A model generated the notes under the pieces. The model did not search any database. It saw only the letters and a program-made list of their open reading frames with translations, and was not told where the DNA came from. A stretch of DNA of 64,000 nucleotides. Origin: an uncultured Bacteriovoracaceae bacterium. GTDB lineage: Bacteria > Bdellovibrionota > Bacteriovoracia > Bacteriovoracales > Bacteriovoracaceae. Made by a program: the position numbers and the translations under genes. This document shows positions 49,294-56,115 of this stretch, piece after piece (within the stretch, counting starts at the first letter, position 1; each line of letters opens with the position of its first letter). The stretch is taken from positions 1 to 64,000 of the forward strand of contig CALHBF010000009.1 of assembly GCA_937931205.1 (NCBI GenBank), in the 5' to 3' direction.

Positions 49294-49923
49294 CTATTTT
49301 GTTGGTGAGCATTCCCATATTAGGCCGCCATTTGTCGATTTTTGATTGCAACCATTAAATCCTCTTACATCTATCATGTACTGGACGTTGTCCATTTTAA
49401 GGGCCATGAGGCCATTGTTCGCACAATATGTTTCCACTAAGCTTTCCATCCTAATATCAAACCCTAGCCTTCCTCCCAGTTTTACAAAATACTGTTTTTT
49501 TGGATCGCTATAATCGAGAAAGCTACAGTCGTTTAGCAATTTATCGCCGTACTGACCAAAGATTGAATCACTTCTGGGCCCGTACTGCTCTTTAGATTTA
49601 ACAAATCGAGGAAATGAAATTGGGGAACCAAGAGTTTCTTGGCCGTCTACTTTATGCGAGGTCTTCGTGATTTCCTTGTCTCCAATGACGTACGTTTCTA
49701 ATGTCTTTGTATTCAGATTTTTGTAATCTTTTAAAATCCACACTTGCTCGGGGGTAGTCTTCTGGACTGACACATCAACTTTGATGAAATCATCTGGATT
49801 TCTGTAGTTAATGAGATTGTAACTGGTCGTGTCTTTGGGAAATGCATAGAGTCTGTAGTCAATTGGCTTCTCAAAACAGGAGGTGAGTGACAATAACATA
49901 CAAGCGATAAGAATTAGCTTCAT
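49294..49923 (-). CDS. Lipoprotein of unknown function
   Basis: A 209-residue lipoprotein (signal MKLILIACMLLSLTSC, lipobox LTSC). No domain recognised; four cysteines in the mature chain (LNDCSFLD, YCANNG, NGCNQK, WECSPTK) suggest two disulfides. AGGA upstream sets the start. It lies 22 bases behind the XRE gene and 44 bases ahead of the next lipoprotein, making a likely four-gene unit: regulator plus three lipoproteins. Confidence 0.68.
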   Translation of the reverse strand: MKLILIACMLLSLTSCFEKPIDYRLYAFPKDTTSYNLINYRNPDDFIKVDVSVQKTTPEQVWILKDYKNLNTKTLETYVIGDKEITKTSHKVDGQETLGSPISFPRFVKSKEQYGPRSDSIFGQYGDKLLNDCSFLDYSDPKKQYFVKLGGRLGFDIRMESLVETYCANNGLMALKMDNVQYMIDVRGFNGCNQKSTNGGLIWECSPTK

Positions 49924-49945
49924 AGTTTATCCTGGTATTTGAGGT

Positions 49946-50236
49946 TTATTTAGGAGTGACCTTCTCGATAGTCAGCTTGTAAAGTCCCGTGTGTACCGTG
50001 GCGCTATCAAGTAAATCTGCAAGTTCTGGCTGTTTTGTTTTTCTACCGAATGCCAATTCTTCAATTGAAACTTTTAGATAGCTTGCGACTCGATCAAGTT
50101 GTTCTAGGTTGGGTGAAGCGGACGTTCCTTTGACCCACCCTATGAGCGTAGTACGAGGCACAGATGTAGCTTTTGCCAATTCAGAAAGGGTAATTTCCTT
50201 TAACTTGAGTATCTCCTCAAGGTTCTTACCAAGCAT
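49946..50236 (-). CDS. XRE-family helix-turn-helix regulator
   Basis: A 96-residue Cro/CI-type regulator: LEEILKLKEITLSELAKATSVPRTTLIGWVKGTSASPNLEQLDRVASYLKVSIEELAFG is a complete five-helix HTH domain; the ~30-residue tail may mediate dimer formation. AGGAG upstream gives a firm start. It heads the lipoprotein genes and is divergent from a plus-strand run of island genes, with a 348-base control region carrying a strong inverted repeat, so it is a natural candidate for the island's main switch. Confidence 0.85.
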   Translation of the reverse strand: MLGKNLEEILKLKEITLSELAKATSVPRTTLIGWVKGTSASPNLEQLDRVASYLKVSIEELAFGRKTKQPELADLLDSATVHTGLYKLTIEKVTPK

Positions 50237-50584
50237 ATATTTCTCCTGTCGTTTGGACAGTATTCGGGATTTGGGTATAGAGACTTAAACTTTGTACGAG
50301 ATTCCGACAGGTGACTGGCTACCTTGTCGACATCTCGCTATCCAGTGTCGAGTTATCGTCACAGAGGCTTAGTCGATTATTTAGTTATCAATTTCGAACC
50401 GTAATCCTAATGATCAAGCGATGATAAAATTTCGATTTCAATTTTATCATCGAAGTCAATATTTCAGGAATTATGAATCCCACATTTATCTGAATTCTGA
50501 ATAGAAGCATTGAGCTTGTCTTTTAAGCATAAAACTGAAGCACATATGGCTTGATAGCAACTCAACATTAATTGGAGGTTGGAT
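50237..50584. promoter_or_regulatory. Divergent control region of the island (348 bases, no gene)
   Basis: It separates the minus-strand XRE/lipoprotein unit from the plus-strand unit that leads to the Rep-like and integrase genes. The chief feature is a 13-bp inverted repeat CGATGATAAAATT / AATTTTATCATCG (50419-50452, 8-base gap). TGTCGA-type sequences recur in the left half (CTTGTCGACATC, CAGTGTCGAGTT). It could carry operators, both promoters, or an origin. Confidence 0.55.
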
Positions 50585-51070
50585 ATGAAAAAATTGTTGT
50601 CTTACGAAATGATGCTAGAAATGAAGAATCCAGAGGTTGAGAATGTGCTAAGGCCCGGAGCTCTGATCGCTATTTTTAGTCTTGCACAAGGGGATAATGT
50701 GATTCAAGACGAGATCCCGGAGAAACGAATATTGAAAGCTATATGGCTAGTAGCGATTTGTTTTCCAAAATGCTGCGTGACGATCAAAGATCTGGCAGCG
50801 GCAATTTTTGTAGATCCCCTAAGAGTTCGTGATGTAATTGATCGTGAATTCCTTGAGTCCAACTCAAAATTAGTCGCGGAGACGAAGATTGAGATTGAGA
50901 AATACTTAAATGAGGCTTCGATTATCATTAGAAAAATTGAAAGAAGAGGTTTCCTTCATCTTGATCAAGTCGGCGAAATTCGTACTACCTTTCTTGATGT
51001 ATTGAATCCTGATGAGTGGATCAGTCTTGAATGGCCAATGGTAATTAGAGAAGAAGCAATCGAACCCTAA
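50585..51070 (+). CDS. Small island protein with HTH-like module (1)
   Basis: A 161-residue soluble, helical protein of unknown family. The segment ILKAIWLVAICFPKCCVTIKDLAAAIFVDPLRVRDVIDREFLE (about residues 48-90) has the same layout as the next gene's product: KA-(helix)-C-(L/V)-x-x-DL(A/S)-x-I-(turn)-V-I-x-E. This would fit a helix-turn-helix. Both continue with a long helix. GGAGG six bases upstream of the ATG gives the start. First gene of the plus-strand run. Confidence 0.66.
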   Translation: MKKLLSYEMMLEMKNPEVENVLRPGALIAIFSLAQGDNVIQDEIPEKRILKAIWLVAICFPKCCVTIKDLAAAIFVDPLRVRDVIDREFLESNSKLVAETKIEIEKYLNEASIIIRKIERRGFLHLDQVGEIRTTFLDVLNPDEWISLEWPMVIREEAIEP

Positions 51071-51204
51071 CTTCCATCTATTCCAAGCAGGGCAGCTTTT
51101 GTGGGCTGCCCTGACAAAAAGAAATCAATCTCTTTTCTATTCATAATAAATTTAAAAATTTCATCTAGTATCTAACCATCATCAACAAAACATAGGAGAA
51201 CGTG

Positions 51205-51708
51205 ATGAAGGGGTTTAATTTTTCCAGCAACGGTCGAACATTAGAAGTATTTTTGCCAGCCGGTCTCAGTAGTATCTTCCCAGCCGAACTCAGAAAACTA
51301 ATGAATTCTGGAAGTAGCTTTGATCGAGTAGTGAAAGCTTTGGCAATTTTTAGCTTCCAAACAAATCAAGAGTGCTTATTCCTTGCTGACCTATCTAGAA
51401 TCCTGGGAATGAGGGGGGATGTGATTGCGCAAGTGATCCGAGAAGAAATCCCGCAGAGAAAATCTGAAGTGATGTCACACTTAAGTGAAATCTGTTGTGA
51501 ACTTGTGGAGATGAATAAGTACGTCATGGATGAGAGCGAGCAGCAAGATTATTTGTCTCCCGATCTACCAGATCAGGCGTATGTGTTTTTTTACAATAGA
51601 CTTATTAGTCATATCGTCGAGTTTCAACTTGAAGTTGAATACAGCATCCTAAATCGAGATTCTGAGGTGCGGATTACTGCAAATCATCTTAATAGCAGCG
51701 AGGCCTAA
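51205..51708 (+). CDS. Small island protein with HTH-like module (2)
   Basis: A 167-residue protein of unknown family, apparent distant paralogue of the preceding gene: VVKALAIFSFQTNQECLFLADLSRILGMRGDVIAQVIREEIPQRK lines up with its module, followed by a long helical stretch. An N-terminal strand region (FSSNGRTLEVFLPAGLSS) is extra. AGGAG upstream favours ATG 51205 over GTG 51202. The next gene starts three bases after its stop. Confidence 0.66.
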   Translation: MKGFNFSSNGRTLEVFLPAGLSSIFPAELRKLMNSGSSFDRVVKALAIFSFQTNQECLFLADLSRILGMRGDVIAQVIREEIPQRKSEVMSHLSEICCELVEMNKYVMDESEQQDYLSPDLPDQAYVFFYNRLISHIVEFQLEVEYSILNRDSEVRITANHLNSSEA

Positions 51709-51711
51709 TGT

Positions 51712-52188
51712 ATGAATACGAGACTAGTAATCGAAAGCGAAAATCCATACTTTAAAGTTATGTACAGCGATGCATTCAATGCATTAGTGAGTCGGACGAT
51801 GCGAAGATATGTTCATAAACTACCAAGCGACCTGAGATATTGGGCCGTAGTGTCCATACTTCACATTTTAAATCTTGAGGCGAAAGTTTTGAGCAAGGAT
51901 ATTTTAAAGACGTTTCATGCGAAACGATCAGAGAGATTAGCAATTGCTCCAGACGATATTCTTTCTCTTAGACAGAATTATCAAAAGATATATCTCGAAG
52001 TTCTAAGTATTCTTACTTTTTCGAAAGCGCCCTCAAGCAAGTTATATAAGGCTTACAAAAACCGGCTAAAGCGGTTAGACCCAGAGGAGTTCAATCATTT
52101 TGTTAACTCTGTCTTGGGAACAGTGGCTGAACAGGAAGCAAAAAAAGTGAGTATCGTTTCGTCCGTTAAAAAATCTACATCTAATTGA
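51712..52188 (+). CDS. Small island protein with HTH-like module (3)
   Basis: A 158-residue basic protein of unknown family. DLRYWAVVSILHILNLEAKVLSKDILKTFHAKRSERLAIAPDDIL resembles in layout the modules of the two preceding genes (helix, K-V-L-S-K-D-I-L turn-helix). The C-terminus is rich in Lys and Ser. It starts three bases after the preceding stop, so the two are coupled. Function unknown. Confidence 0.63.
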   Translation: MNTRLVIESENPYFKVMYSDAFNALVSRTMRRYVHKLPSDLRYWAVVSILHILNLEAKVLSKDILKTFHAKRSERLAIAPDDILSLRQNYQKIYLEVLSILTFSKAPSSKLYKAYKNRLKRLDPEEFNHFVNSVLGTVAEQEAKKVSIVSSVKKSTSN

Positions 52189-52291
52189 TTATTCATTATG
52201 GCTATGGATGGCTTTTTACGTCTTACAAAAAGGGGGGGTAACGTCAAAAGGTCCCCCTGCTTTAGCTACTTCTGGGCACCAACATTGGCGG

Positions 52292-52798
52292 TCACATTTT
52301 ATTATTCAACTTCAAAACGATCTTCTTCTTTTCAGGTGTGAAGCCAATCATAAATCCTTTAGGTGTTGTGTGGGGTTTATCAGTCTGATTAGCAGGGTGA
52401 TCATCAATTGGCTGGACAGACTCGTCTAGCTCCCTAAATTGGGTACCAAGCTCGAAGTAGGAGGTGGTGGGCCCTTTAGATTCTGGCTCATATCGACCGA
52501 TCCGCTTTATTCCGCGTAGTCCTTCATCACGTTCTCTCCTAGAGGCTTCCTCGTCATCCATTAAATAGAGAACAAGCTCAATAGCCTTACCGGAGTTGTC
52601 ATTACGACGAAGGGGAACAAAGCATGTATATCGATGTGATCCTTCAACGATCTCCATAATAATCTTTGGAACACTTAAGCGTCCTTTGGGGCTAACTTTT
52701 AGAAAATGGACCTTCTTTCCCTTGGGCAGAGTCCGAACGGACTTGTCGCCCATGATAATTAAACCCTCAGCTTTTAGCTTCTCTAGATCATCACTCAT
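52292..52798 (-). CDS. Unknown protein
   Basis: A 168-residue soluble protein with an N-terminal beta-rich half (KVHFLKVSPKGRLSVPKIIMEIVEGSHRYTCFVPLRRNDNSGKAIELVLYLMDDE) and a polar, probably disordered C-terminal half. The KGRLSVPKIIMEIV segment recalls SpoVT/AbrB-type swapped-hairpin strands only faintly. It is the one minus-strand gene within the plus-strand run. GGAG upstream sets the start. Confidence 0.62.
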   Translation of the reverse strand: MSDDLEKLKAEGLIIMGDKSVRTLPKGKKVHFLKVSPKGRLSVPKIIMEIVEGSHRYTCFVPLRRNDNSGKAIELVLYLMDDEEASRRERDEGLRGIKRIGRYEPESKGPTTSYFELGTQFRELDESVQPIDDHPANQTDKPHTTPKGFMIGFTPEKKKIVLKLNNKM

Positions 52799-52957
52799 CC
52801 CTGGGCTCCTTTTACATAACTAGTATATCACAATAGATCCTTCCGCTTAAGTCATAAGTAATTTCAATGCATTGATTCGGTGCGTTGACATTTTCCCAGC
52901 ATAGTGTACTATCACTTCTGTCACTGCAATCACTTGGCACCCAAAAAAGGAGAAGCT

Positions 52958-53374
52958 ATGAAACTGACTCTCATCAACCAAATTCGAGCACGACTGTCAG
53001 ACCTAAGTAGAAAAGGCAAGGTAACCTCATATGGATTCCTTGCTCGCATCTACGGAATCTCAACAAGGGCCTTAGCAAGTATTCTTGAACGCCACCTACT
53101 AGATTTATGCCATGTCGTCGTGGGGCGGGAGGGTTCTGTCTATGTGCTCTCGGCTAATTCTGAGATCTGTAAGTATCAGCTTAAAAAACTCACGATACCA
53201 ATTCAACCATTGAGTTCAATCGAAGATGAATTAACCCTTAAGAAAATTCTCAAACGAGTAGCAAAAAATTCTTGGACACTTTCTGATCTTAGAATTGTTC
53301 CAACGCAATTCGTTTGTGAGGAAGAGCTGCGAACATTCTTTTTCATTCTGGTCGAAAATGGAGCTAAGTTATGA
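52958..53374 (+). CDS. Small winged-helix-like island protein
   Basis: A 138-residue protein of unknown family. The first 65 residues (INQIRARLSDLSRKGKVTSYGFLARIYGISTRALASILERHLLDLCHVVVGREGSVYVLS) have a winged-helix look: two helices, a recognition-type helix, then a beta hairpin. The second half may repeat the pattern (ELTLKKILKRVAKNSWTLSDLRIVPTQFVCEEELRTFFFIL). AAGGAG sets the start. The stop overlaps the next start as ATGA. Confidence 0.66.
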   Translation: MKLTLINQIRARLSDLSRKGKVTSYGFLARIYGISTRALASILERHLLDLCHVVVGREGSVYVLSANSEICKYQLKKLTIPIQPLSSIEDELTLKKILKRVAKNSWTLSDLRIVPTQFVCEEELRTFFFILVENGAKL

Positions 53375-54144
53375 ATCCTTCATTTTCCCCAAACTTACTC
53401 AAGCTCGCTTACTTGGGAGGGATTAAAAAATGTGCTTTCTATAATGCCCCGTTCTGGGAAGAAAATGAAAATCCAATGGTCGCAATTCGCCAGACCGATA
53501 AGGTTTTGCAGTCCCTTGTGATCGCAAGAAGAAGTGGTGGTAACGGCTACGTCCAGATTCCCAAAAAAGAACTTCGCGAAGAATTGAATGATCTTCGATT
53601 TAGAGTGATGGGCATTCCAACTTATAGAACTCCTGCTTCTACAAAAAACTCGGGCGGCATCTCAAGAGAACACATCTTTCAAGAGGCGCTGATTCCGGAT
53701 TTGACTTTCAGGCTTACTTGGAAAAATGACTCTGAAAAGCTCTTTGTGCGAGGTCACTTCATTGGTCGGAATTACGAGCTAGTGACCTACCCAATACATT
53801 CCGAGATAGCACAACGATTAATCGACATTTTCTCCGACCGGAAATCATACGCGATTCTTTATGCAAAGAAGTTGGACTACTTGCACCAGAAGATGGAGAT
53901 GAAAAAAAAGGAGAAGCTTTGGGATTCAAAAAAAGATAAAGCTCCGGAGTTCTCAATGACTGACCTTAAAAGAGACATCGCTAACAAGGTCGATGCAATT
54001 AATCAAAAGATCGTACGGATAGTTAGTGAGCACCTTTATCTCCAAGGTATTCCAGAAAATGGTGCCTGGGCCTACAAGTTCAATACTAAGGGTGACGTTA
54101 AAGTGGGGGTTGGAACTCATGTTGTAATTAAAAAAGAAGGATGA
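53371..54144 (+). CDS. Unknown protein coupled to the winged-helix-like gene
   Basis: A 257-residue soluble protein, basic, with mixed strands in the first 170 residues (PDLTFRLTWKNDSEKLFVRGHFIGRNYELVTYPIHSEIAQRLIDIF) and a charged coiled-coil-like helix near residues 175-215. No family recognised. The ATGA overlap with the previous gene shows tight co-expression, so the two products may work together, for example as DNA-binding and partner subunits of a replication or maintenance system. Confidence 0.64.
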   Translation: MNPSFSPNLLKLAYLGGIKKCAFYNAPFWEENENPMVAIRQTDKVLQSLVIARRSGGNGYVQIPKKELREELNDLRFRVMGIPTYRTPASTKNSGGISREHIFQEALIPDLTFRLTWKNDSEKLFVRGHFIGRNYELVTYPIHSEIAQRLIDIFSDRKSYAILYAKKLDYLHQKMEMKKKEKLWDSKKDKAPEFSMTDLKRDIANKVDAINQKIVRIVSEHLYLQGIPENGAWAYKFNTKGDVKVGVGTHVVIKKEG

Positions 54145-54215
54145 TGGGTTCTTGCCTGCTTCATAAATATGACATTTTGATACTTCAGGAGCTCATTACA
54201 CTATAAGGAGTAAGT

Positions 54216-54533
54216 ATGAAAAAAATTTGTGATTACCTGTCGCCTGATCAGATTGAAGAGATGAAGGATTTTTCCATTTCGGAAAAGTTAGCTGCTACTT
54301 TGAAGTTCATCAACTACATTGATCCAGATGCGCGCTTTAGCTGCAAGGATGTTTCTCTGTTTTTGGGGATTAATCCTCAGGGATTGCATTCTATTTCAAG
54401 AGCAATTCGTAAAATAGATCAAGGTTTTCCGATTGAGATGATTCTCAAGGTTAATCGCAACTCATCCGCCAAAATCCGTGAGTTTAATAGGGAAAAGGTC
54501 AATAGCTTAAGCGAAAGCTGGAAAAGTAACTAA
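54216..54533 (+). CDS. Small island protein with HTH-like module (4)
   Basis: A 105-residue protein: EKLAATLKFINYIDPDARFSCKDVSLFLGINPQGLHSISRAIRKIDQGFP has the same helix / C-x-D-(L/V) helix / LG-turn / helix order as the proteins at 50585 and 51205. It is the smallest member and is nearly all module, with a basic C-terminal tail (NRNSSAKIREFNREKV). AAGGAG sets the start. It lies directly ahead of the Rep-like gene, a position typical of replication regulators. Confidence 0.65.
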   Translation: MKKICDYLSPDQIEEMKDFSISEKLAATLKFINYIDPDARFSCKDVSLFLGINPQGLHSISRAIRKIDQGFPIEMILKVNRNSSAKIREFNREKVNSLSESWKSN

Positions 54534-54595
54534 GAATCGTTCTTTCATCAATCAGACAGTCAACCTCTGGGTACTAGGAAGTACCTGGAGGTAAA

Positions 54596-55594
54596 ATGGA
54601 AATTCATGGAAAGTTTGTTGATTCGTTAACCTTAAGGGCTTATCCAAAGGATACGCAAAAGTATAAGGCCTTTGTAGATAGCTTAATAACGAACATGTTT
54701 GGATCATCGAGAAGTTGCGACGTAGACTTTCTAGGTGAGATTTTTAAAGGGCATTTCAATTTTGGTGAGAAGGATGGGAGGCCCATTAAACTTAAGAAAG
54801 ATGGCTGTTTGATACTGGGGTTTACGAAAGGGGTGCCCAAACAAAAAGCTCCAATTGGTTGCCAAATAATCCAACCCTCAATTTGGAAGAGTCCCTATCA
54901 AACCCTAAGTAAAATAAAAAAAGACCTAGAAATACACGTTGGCAAACTTCATTTAGAAGTAGAAAGAATCGATCTTGCTCTCCATTTTAGCGGATGGAGT
55001 ATAGATGAGAATTTCTACAATTCCATTCAGACACTGACACCTAATATATCGTCTTATAGAAAAGGAACTATTTACTCATCAATTGCCGTCGGCACACTTC
55101 ATGGAGCAATACCTTTTATGAGGCTCTATAACAAAACAAAGTATTTACGTGAAAATCCTTCTAAGCCATCACCAGCTTCTATTTATAGTAGAAAACCCAT
55201 ATTTGGCCAAGATGTTTGGAATTTAGAAATGTCTTTTAACTCCAATGTACTCAAAAAAGGATTTGGCATTTCCACTCCTGATGAAGTTTTTGATGCGATC
55301 CCAAGCTTGTGGGCGTATGCGACCAAAGATTTTGTTTATGTGTCTAATACTGAAAGCAATCAAGAAGCTCATCCTATGTGGTCAAAGTTGTCTGAAGCTT
55401 ATAGTGATCTGTCTGTTGATTACTTCAAGCGGAAGTCGAGATCAAAAAGTGATCCTAGTTTTGATTATAGAAATGATCAGTTCGTTAAGAGTGCTAAGTC
55501 TCTTGCCGATATTTTGGGGTTGAATTGGCAAGATTTATTATCGTCAAAATATTCAGAAATCTTAGTCGCAAGGAAGGTTCAAAAGAAAGACTGA
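54596..55594 (+). CDS. Putative replication initiation (Rep-like) protein
   Basis: A 332-residue protein that resembles rolling-circle / phage-type replication initiators of the Rep_trans sort in its order of parts: a strand region with VERIDLALHFSGWSI, a glycine-rich stretch SIAVGTLHGAIPFMRLYNKTKYLRENP (compare the R-x-Y-x-K motif of these proteins), and WNLEMSFNSNVLKKG. A nicking tyrosine cannot be assigned with confidence. If right, the island can replicate as a circle after excision. GGAGG upstream sets the start; a terminator follows. Confidence 0.48.
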   Translation: MEIHGKFVDSLTLRAYPKDTQKYKAFVDSLITNMFGSSRSCDVDFLGEIFKGHFNFGEKDGRPIKLKKDGCLILGFTKGVPKQKAPIGCQIIQPSIWKSPYQTLSKIKKDLEIHVGKLHLEVERIDLALHFSGWSIDENFYNSIQTLTPNISSYRKGTIYSSIAVGTLHGAIPFMRLYNKTKYLRENPSKPSPASIYSRKPIFGQDVWNLEMSFNSNVLKKGFGISTPDEVFDAIPSLWAYATKDFVYVSNTESNQEAHPMWSKLSEAYSDLSVDYFKRKSRSKSDPSFDYRNDQFVKSAKSLADILGLNWQDLLSSKYSEILVARKVQKKD

Positions 55595-55944
55595 GCTTTT
55601 CTTTCATAACTACCATCTGAGCATTATGAGTAATAAATATGAGTTCGTCATAACCATGGCGAATGAGAGGTTTACCGGGCAGGGGGGGAAGGCATGCAGA
55701 GAACTCTACCCTCCCTGCTTTTTACAATTAACAGGTTGGTTCCGGGGTTGCGAATTGAGGCTTGTACAAGCCTTTCTGTTTTATTCTCTTGCTTCAATTC
55801 CGATATAAGTAAAAATCCTTATACCAGAAAGAACGAGCCACTGTTTCTTAGCTTATCCGTAATTGATTTGTGCCGACATAATTCACCCATCAGACATGGC
55901 AATTACGAGTCGTGTTTTGCTAACTGACTATGGGGCATGATTTT
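55595..55944. other. 350-base region without a clear gene
   Basis: It contains the terminator at 55679-55723. Short reading frames through it lack ribosome sites and family features. The right part (55745-55930) may hold the promoter of the integrase unit, but no convincing -35/-10 pair was found. Confidence 0.5.
55679..55723 (+). terminator. Rho-independent terminator after the Rep-like gene
   Basis: 10-bp stem GCAGGGGGGG / CCCTCCCTGC (one G-T pair) with a 20-base loop, then TTTTT. Confidence 0.7.
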
Positions 55945-56115
55945 ATGAAAAACCAAAATGGTAAAGGAGGTGATACTGATCCTACGCCGATTGGTAATCA
56001 ATTTCGTATTGTTATTTCAGGCATGCCTGATGTGAGAAAAATCTTAGAGGAAATGGAAATTGATTTGTCATTGAATGCTGAGGCAAATATAGATGAAAGA
56101 ACAAAGTCCACTTAA
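55945..56115 (+). CDS. Small protein ahead of the integrase
   Basis: A 56-residue acidic protein (MKNQNGKGGDTDPTPIGNQF, then RIVISGMPDVRKILEEMEIDLSLN). Its last 23 bases overlap the integrase start, so it may couple integrase translation. A GGGG run upstream is a weak ribosome site; an in-frame ATG at 55930 is possible. No family recognised. Small genes in this position sometimes encode directionality factors, but nothing in the sequence proves it. Confidence 0.5.
   Translation: MKNQNGKGGDTDPTPIGNQFRIVISGMPDVRKILEEMEIDLSLNAEANIDERTKST

Noticed and set aside
51086-51112. Hairpin CAGGGCAGC / GCTGCCCTG as a Rho-independent terminator
   Set aside because: The stem is good but it is followed by ACAAAAAG on the coding strand, with no U-tract; left as an unassigned hairpin.
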